A stretch of DNA of 6,160 nt, from positions 3,500 to 9,659 of the forward strand of contig DPWB01000349.1 in NCBI GenBank assembly GCA_003527885.1. The letters are read 5' to 3'. Within the stretch, counting starts at the first letter, position 1, and each line of letters starts with the position of its first letter. Position numbers and translations under genes: made by a program. Below, one piece after another: positions 5,012-6,160 of the stretch. This stretch comes from Candidatus Competibacteraceae bacterium (lineage in GTDB: Bacteria > Pseudomonadota > Gammaproteobacteria > Competibacterales > Competibacteraceae). A model generated the notes under the pieces. That model searched no databases. It had not been told where the DNA came from and saw only the letters and a program-made list of their open reading frames with translations.

Positions 5012-5284
5012 ATGTTGATGTATCAAGATTGTATGGAGGCGAGCGATCTGGCCGAAGAGGAAATCGAGGCGGTTGCCCAGCACGAACGCCTGCCGGAGAT
5101 GGCGGCTTTAGAGGTGGGCAGCTACTTGGTGCATAACCCCGAGGGTGTCCCGATGCTGAAAAGGATTATCCTGGATAATATCGAGGCAGCGCGCCGGCGC
5201 GGTCACCCCGAGAAAGCGCTTGAGTTAAAGCTGGTGCTGAAACACTTTGTGGATATCCACCCCAGTTCCGCGCCCGCCGCCTGA
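5012..5284 (+). CDS. Uncharacterised 90-residue helical acidic protein
   Basis: I do not recognise a named family. The protein begins MLMYQDCMEASDLAEEEIEAVAQHE, acidic and probably helical, followed by LPEMAALEVGSYLVHNPEGVPMLKRIILDNIEAARRRGHPEKALELKLVLKHFVDIHP, which reads as two or three more amphipathic helices, and ends in a short Ser/Ala/Pro tail. There is one cysteine (Cys7) and no membrane segment or signal peptide, so it is likely a small cytoplasmic helical bundle. The start is firm: AGAGGAGG (4998-5005) is a near-perfect Shine-Dalgarno six bases before the ATG. An in-frame extension to 4946 has no such site and unlike composition. Its long AT-rich, structured upstream region suggests regulated expression. 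It converges with the gene ending at 5353. Confidence 0.82.
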   Translation: MLMYQDCMEASDLAEEEIEAVAQHERLPEMAALEVGSYLVHNPEGVPMLKRIILDNIEAARRRGHPEKALELKLVLKHFVDIHPSSAPAA

Positions 5285-5296
5285 ACAGATTCCGTC

Positions 5297-5326
5297 AAAA
5301 AAAGCCGCTTTTCACCGCGAAGCTTT
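5297..5326 (-). terminator. Probable intrinsic terminator of the leftward nucleotidyltransferase-like gene
   Basis: On the minus strand AAAGC (5326-5322) pairs with GCTTT (5305-5301), with an inner CGC/GCG stem, and the structure runs into a T-run (complement of seven As at 5297-5303). It lies 27-56 bases beyond the stop of the leftward gene. The stem is short and bulged, so efficiency is uncertain; the opposite strand has only a short AAAAG/CTTTT hairpin. Confidence 0.4.
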
Positions 5327-5352
5327 GCAACATCTGCTGTTCGGGACCGCGC

Positions 5353-5967
5353 TTAGGGCGAGTCGGAGACTAATAATGACTCCACTTCGGTCGGGCCGGC
5401 GCGCCGCAAGGGCCGGCCATCGACCGGACTGCGAGGCGGCTCCCGTTCGTCCAAAGGCGCGAAAATCGTCAGATCGATGGGCGTGTCGCCGGCTCTGAAG
5501 CCAAAGACCGGTAAGACGACGTGATCGCCGTTATTGAGCTTGAGGCGGCGTTCCGAAGTTTCCAGGGGAATGTGGTGCTCCATCAAAAACAGCAGGACAT
5601 CCGTGGGGGTATCAGCAAACAGGTGGATCTGTATGTCGGAGTGGGGGCCGGCGGTGCCGCTCAACACCGATCCGACGAGTTTTGGGCGAAAGCGCGCCAG
5701 AAAACTCATGGCTTCCAAAGCGGTCTGGCGCAACTCGCGCAAGCGATCTACCTGCTGTTCGGCATGGAACAAGCGCTGATGTTCGAGCACGGCCTGTTCG
5801 ATTTGGGCGTTGTCAGGTAGGGCCGCTTTATCATTGATCGCCAAGTGCAAGGCCGCCTTGCGCTTGGCGGTGCGAAAATCCTTGATCCCTTCCTCTGTCA
5901 TCAGGCGGGCGCATTCCTGGGCCAGCAAGGTTTTGAGGCGGTGATGGTCGCGATGACGGCGGGCCAT
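5353..5967 (-). CDS. Nucleotidyltransferase-like protein of unknown function
   Basis: A 204-residue soluble protein. The N-terminal ~90 residues are basic and helical (ECARLMTEEGIKDFRTAKRKAALHL, 18-42). The second half contains LVGSVLSGTAGPHSDIQIHLFADTPTDVLLFLMEHHIPLE (97-136), which resembles the GS-x9-D-x-D core of the nucleotidyltransferase fold, and FRAGDTPIDLTIFA (157-170), where Asp165 could be the third acidic residue, then a conserved-looking SPVDGRPLRRA. The second acid of the D-x-D motif is Gln113, so catalysis by the classic two-metal mechanism is doubtful. I recall relatives in other proteobacteria sometimes labelled as UDP-N-acetylmuramate--alanine ligase, a name nothing here supports. 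GGAG (5975-5978) sits seven bases before the ATG. Only 79 genomic bases remain upstream. Confidence 0.8.
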   Translation of the reverse strand: MARRHRDHHRLKTLLAQECARLMTEEGIKDFRTAKRKAALHLAINDKAALPDNAQIEQAVLEHQRLFHAEQQVDRLRELRQTALEAMSFLARFRPKLVGSVLSGTAGPHSDIQIHLFADTPTDVLLFLMEHHIPLETSERRLKLNNGDHVVLPVFGFRAGDTPIDLTIFAPLDEREPPRSPVDGRPLRRAGPTEVESLLVSDSP

Positions 5968-6046
5968 GGATAAACTCCGAGAGGGGGGTGAGGGCTAGCA
6001 AGCGGCCAGAGTCAAGACGAATCGTCAGCCAGACCCACCATTACTG

Positions 6047-6116
6047 CTGTCTCTTATACACATCTGACGCTGCCGACGAGCGATCTAGTGTAGATCTCGG
6101 TGGTCGCCGTATCATT
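6047..6116. other. Illumina Nextera adapter read-through (sequencing artefact)
   Basis: The sequence is the complete library end in order: the 19-base transposon mosaic end CTGTCTCTTATACACATCT (6047-6065), the adapter segment GACGCTGCCGACGA (6066-6079), an 8-base index GCGATCTA (6080-6087, reverse complement TAGATCGC, the index known as N501/S501), and the P5-side sequence GTGTAGATCTCGG to CCGTATCATT (6088-6116). It is not genomic and should be trimmed; genomic sequence ends at 6046. Confidence 0.99.
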
Positions 6117-6160
6117 AAAAAAAAGAAGAGTGACGTGGCATGCGACTGAACTAGTATATG
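6117..6160. other. Post-adapter poly-A and noise bases (artefact)
   Basis: Eight As (6117-6124) followed by 36 bases without any relation to the contig. This is what a sequencer records after the end of a short fragment and its adapter. No biological feature should be called here. Confidence 0.95.

Noticed and set aside
4667..5083. Leftward 138-residue open frame through the AT-rich island
   Set aside because: It overlaps the start of the strongly supported gene at 5012, shows no recognisable motif, lacks the GC-ending codon pattern of neighbours and has no good ribosome site.
6047..6065. Mosaic end read as a natural Tn5-type transposon end
   Set aside because: It is followed directly by the Nextera adapter, a standard index and P5, so it comes from library preparation, not from a resident transposon.

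Overview
The window is a GC-rich proteobacterial contig end. Gene content and order (rhodanese - grxC - secB - gpsA) fit the Gammaproteobacteria well; the genus cannot be named from sequence alone. About 6046 bases are genomic. The last ~114 bases (6047-6160) are not biology: they are a complete Illumina Nextera read-through (transposon mosaic end, adapter, 8-base index, P5 flow-cell sequence, poly-A, then noise).

Left part (1-3481). A 3'-truncated gpmA (2,3-BPG-dependent phosphoglycerate mutase) reads leftward. Across a ~247-base gap, six genes read rightward: a BigR/SqrR/YgaV-like ArsR-family repressor, a two-helix DUF2892 membrane protein, a membrane-anchored rhodanese, glutaredoxin 3 (grxC), the export chaperone secB and glycerol-3-phosphate dehydrogenase gpsA. 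An inverted repeat, ATATTA-N8-TAATAT, lies over the likely promoter of the repressor. The rhodanese-grxC-secB-gpsA part is the standard gammaproteobacterial cluster. The repressor and DUF2892 gene in front of it look like an added sulfur-sensing unit that recreates, as separate genes, the E. coli YgaV (sensor) plus YgaP (rhodanese fused to a DUF2892-type membrane domain) pair.

Middle (3482-5011). gpsA converges, 27 bases apart, on a leftward pair encoding a four-cysteine DUF1289 protein and a DUF2889 protein. Then comes a ~640-base stretch with no convincing gene: a GC-rich half that may carry the promoter of the leftward pair, and an AT-rich half full of hairpins, ending in a structured leader with a strong ribosome binding site.

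Right part (5012-5967). A rightward 90-residue helical acidic protein of unknown function converges on a leftward gene for a 204-residue protein that resembles a degenerate nucleotidyltransferase fold. A probable terminator lies between them. The adapter cuts the genomic sequence 79 bases upstream of the last gene.

The most interesting biology is the candidate persulfide-responsive repressor driving a combined sulfur-transfer, thiol-redox and export operon, and the multi-hairpin leader of the unknown 90-residue protein. No phage, transposon, CRISPR array, tRNA or rRNA was seen.
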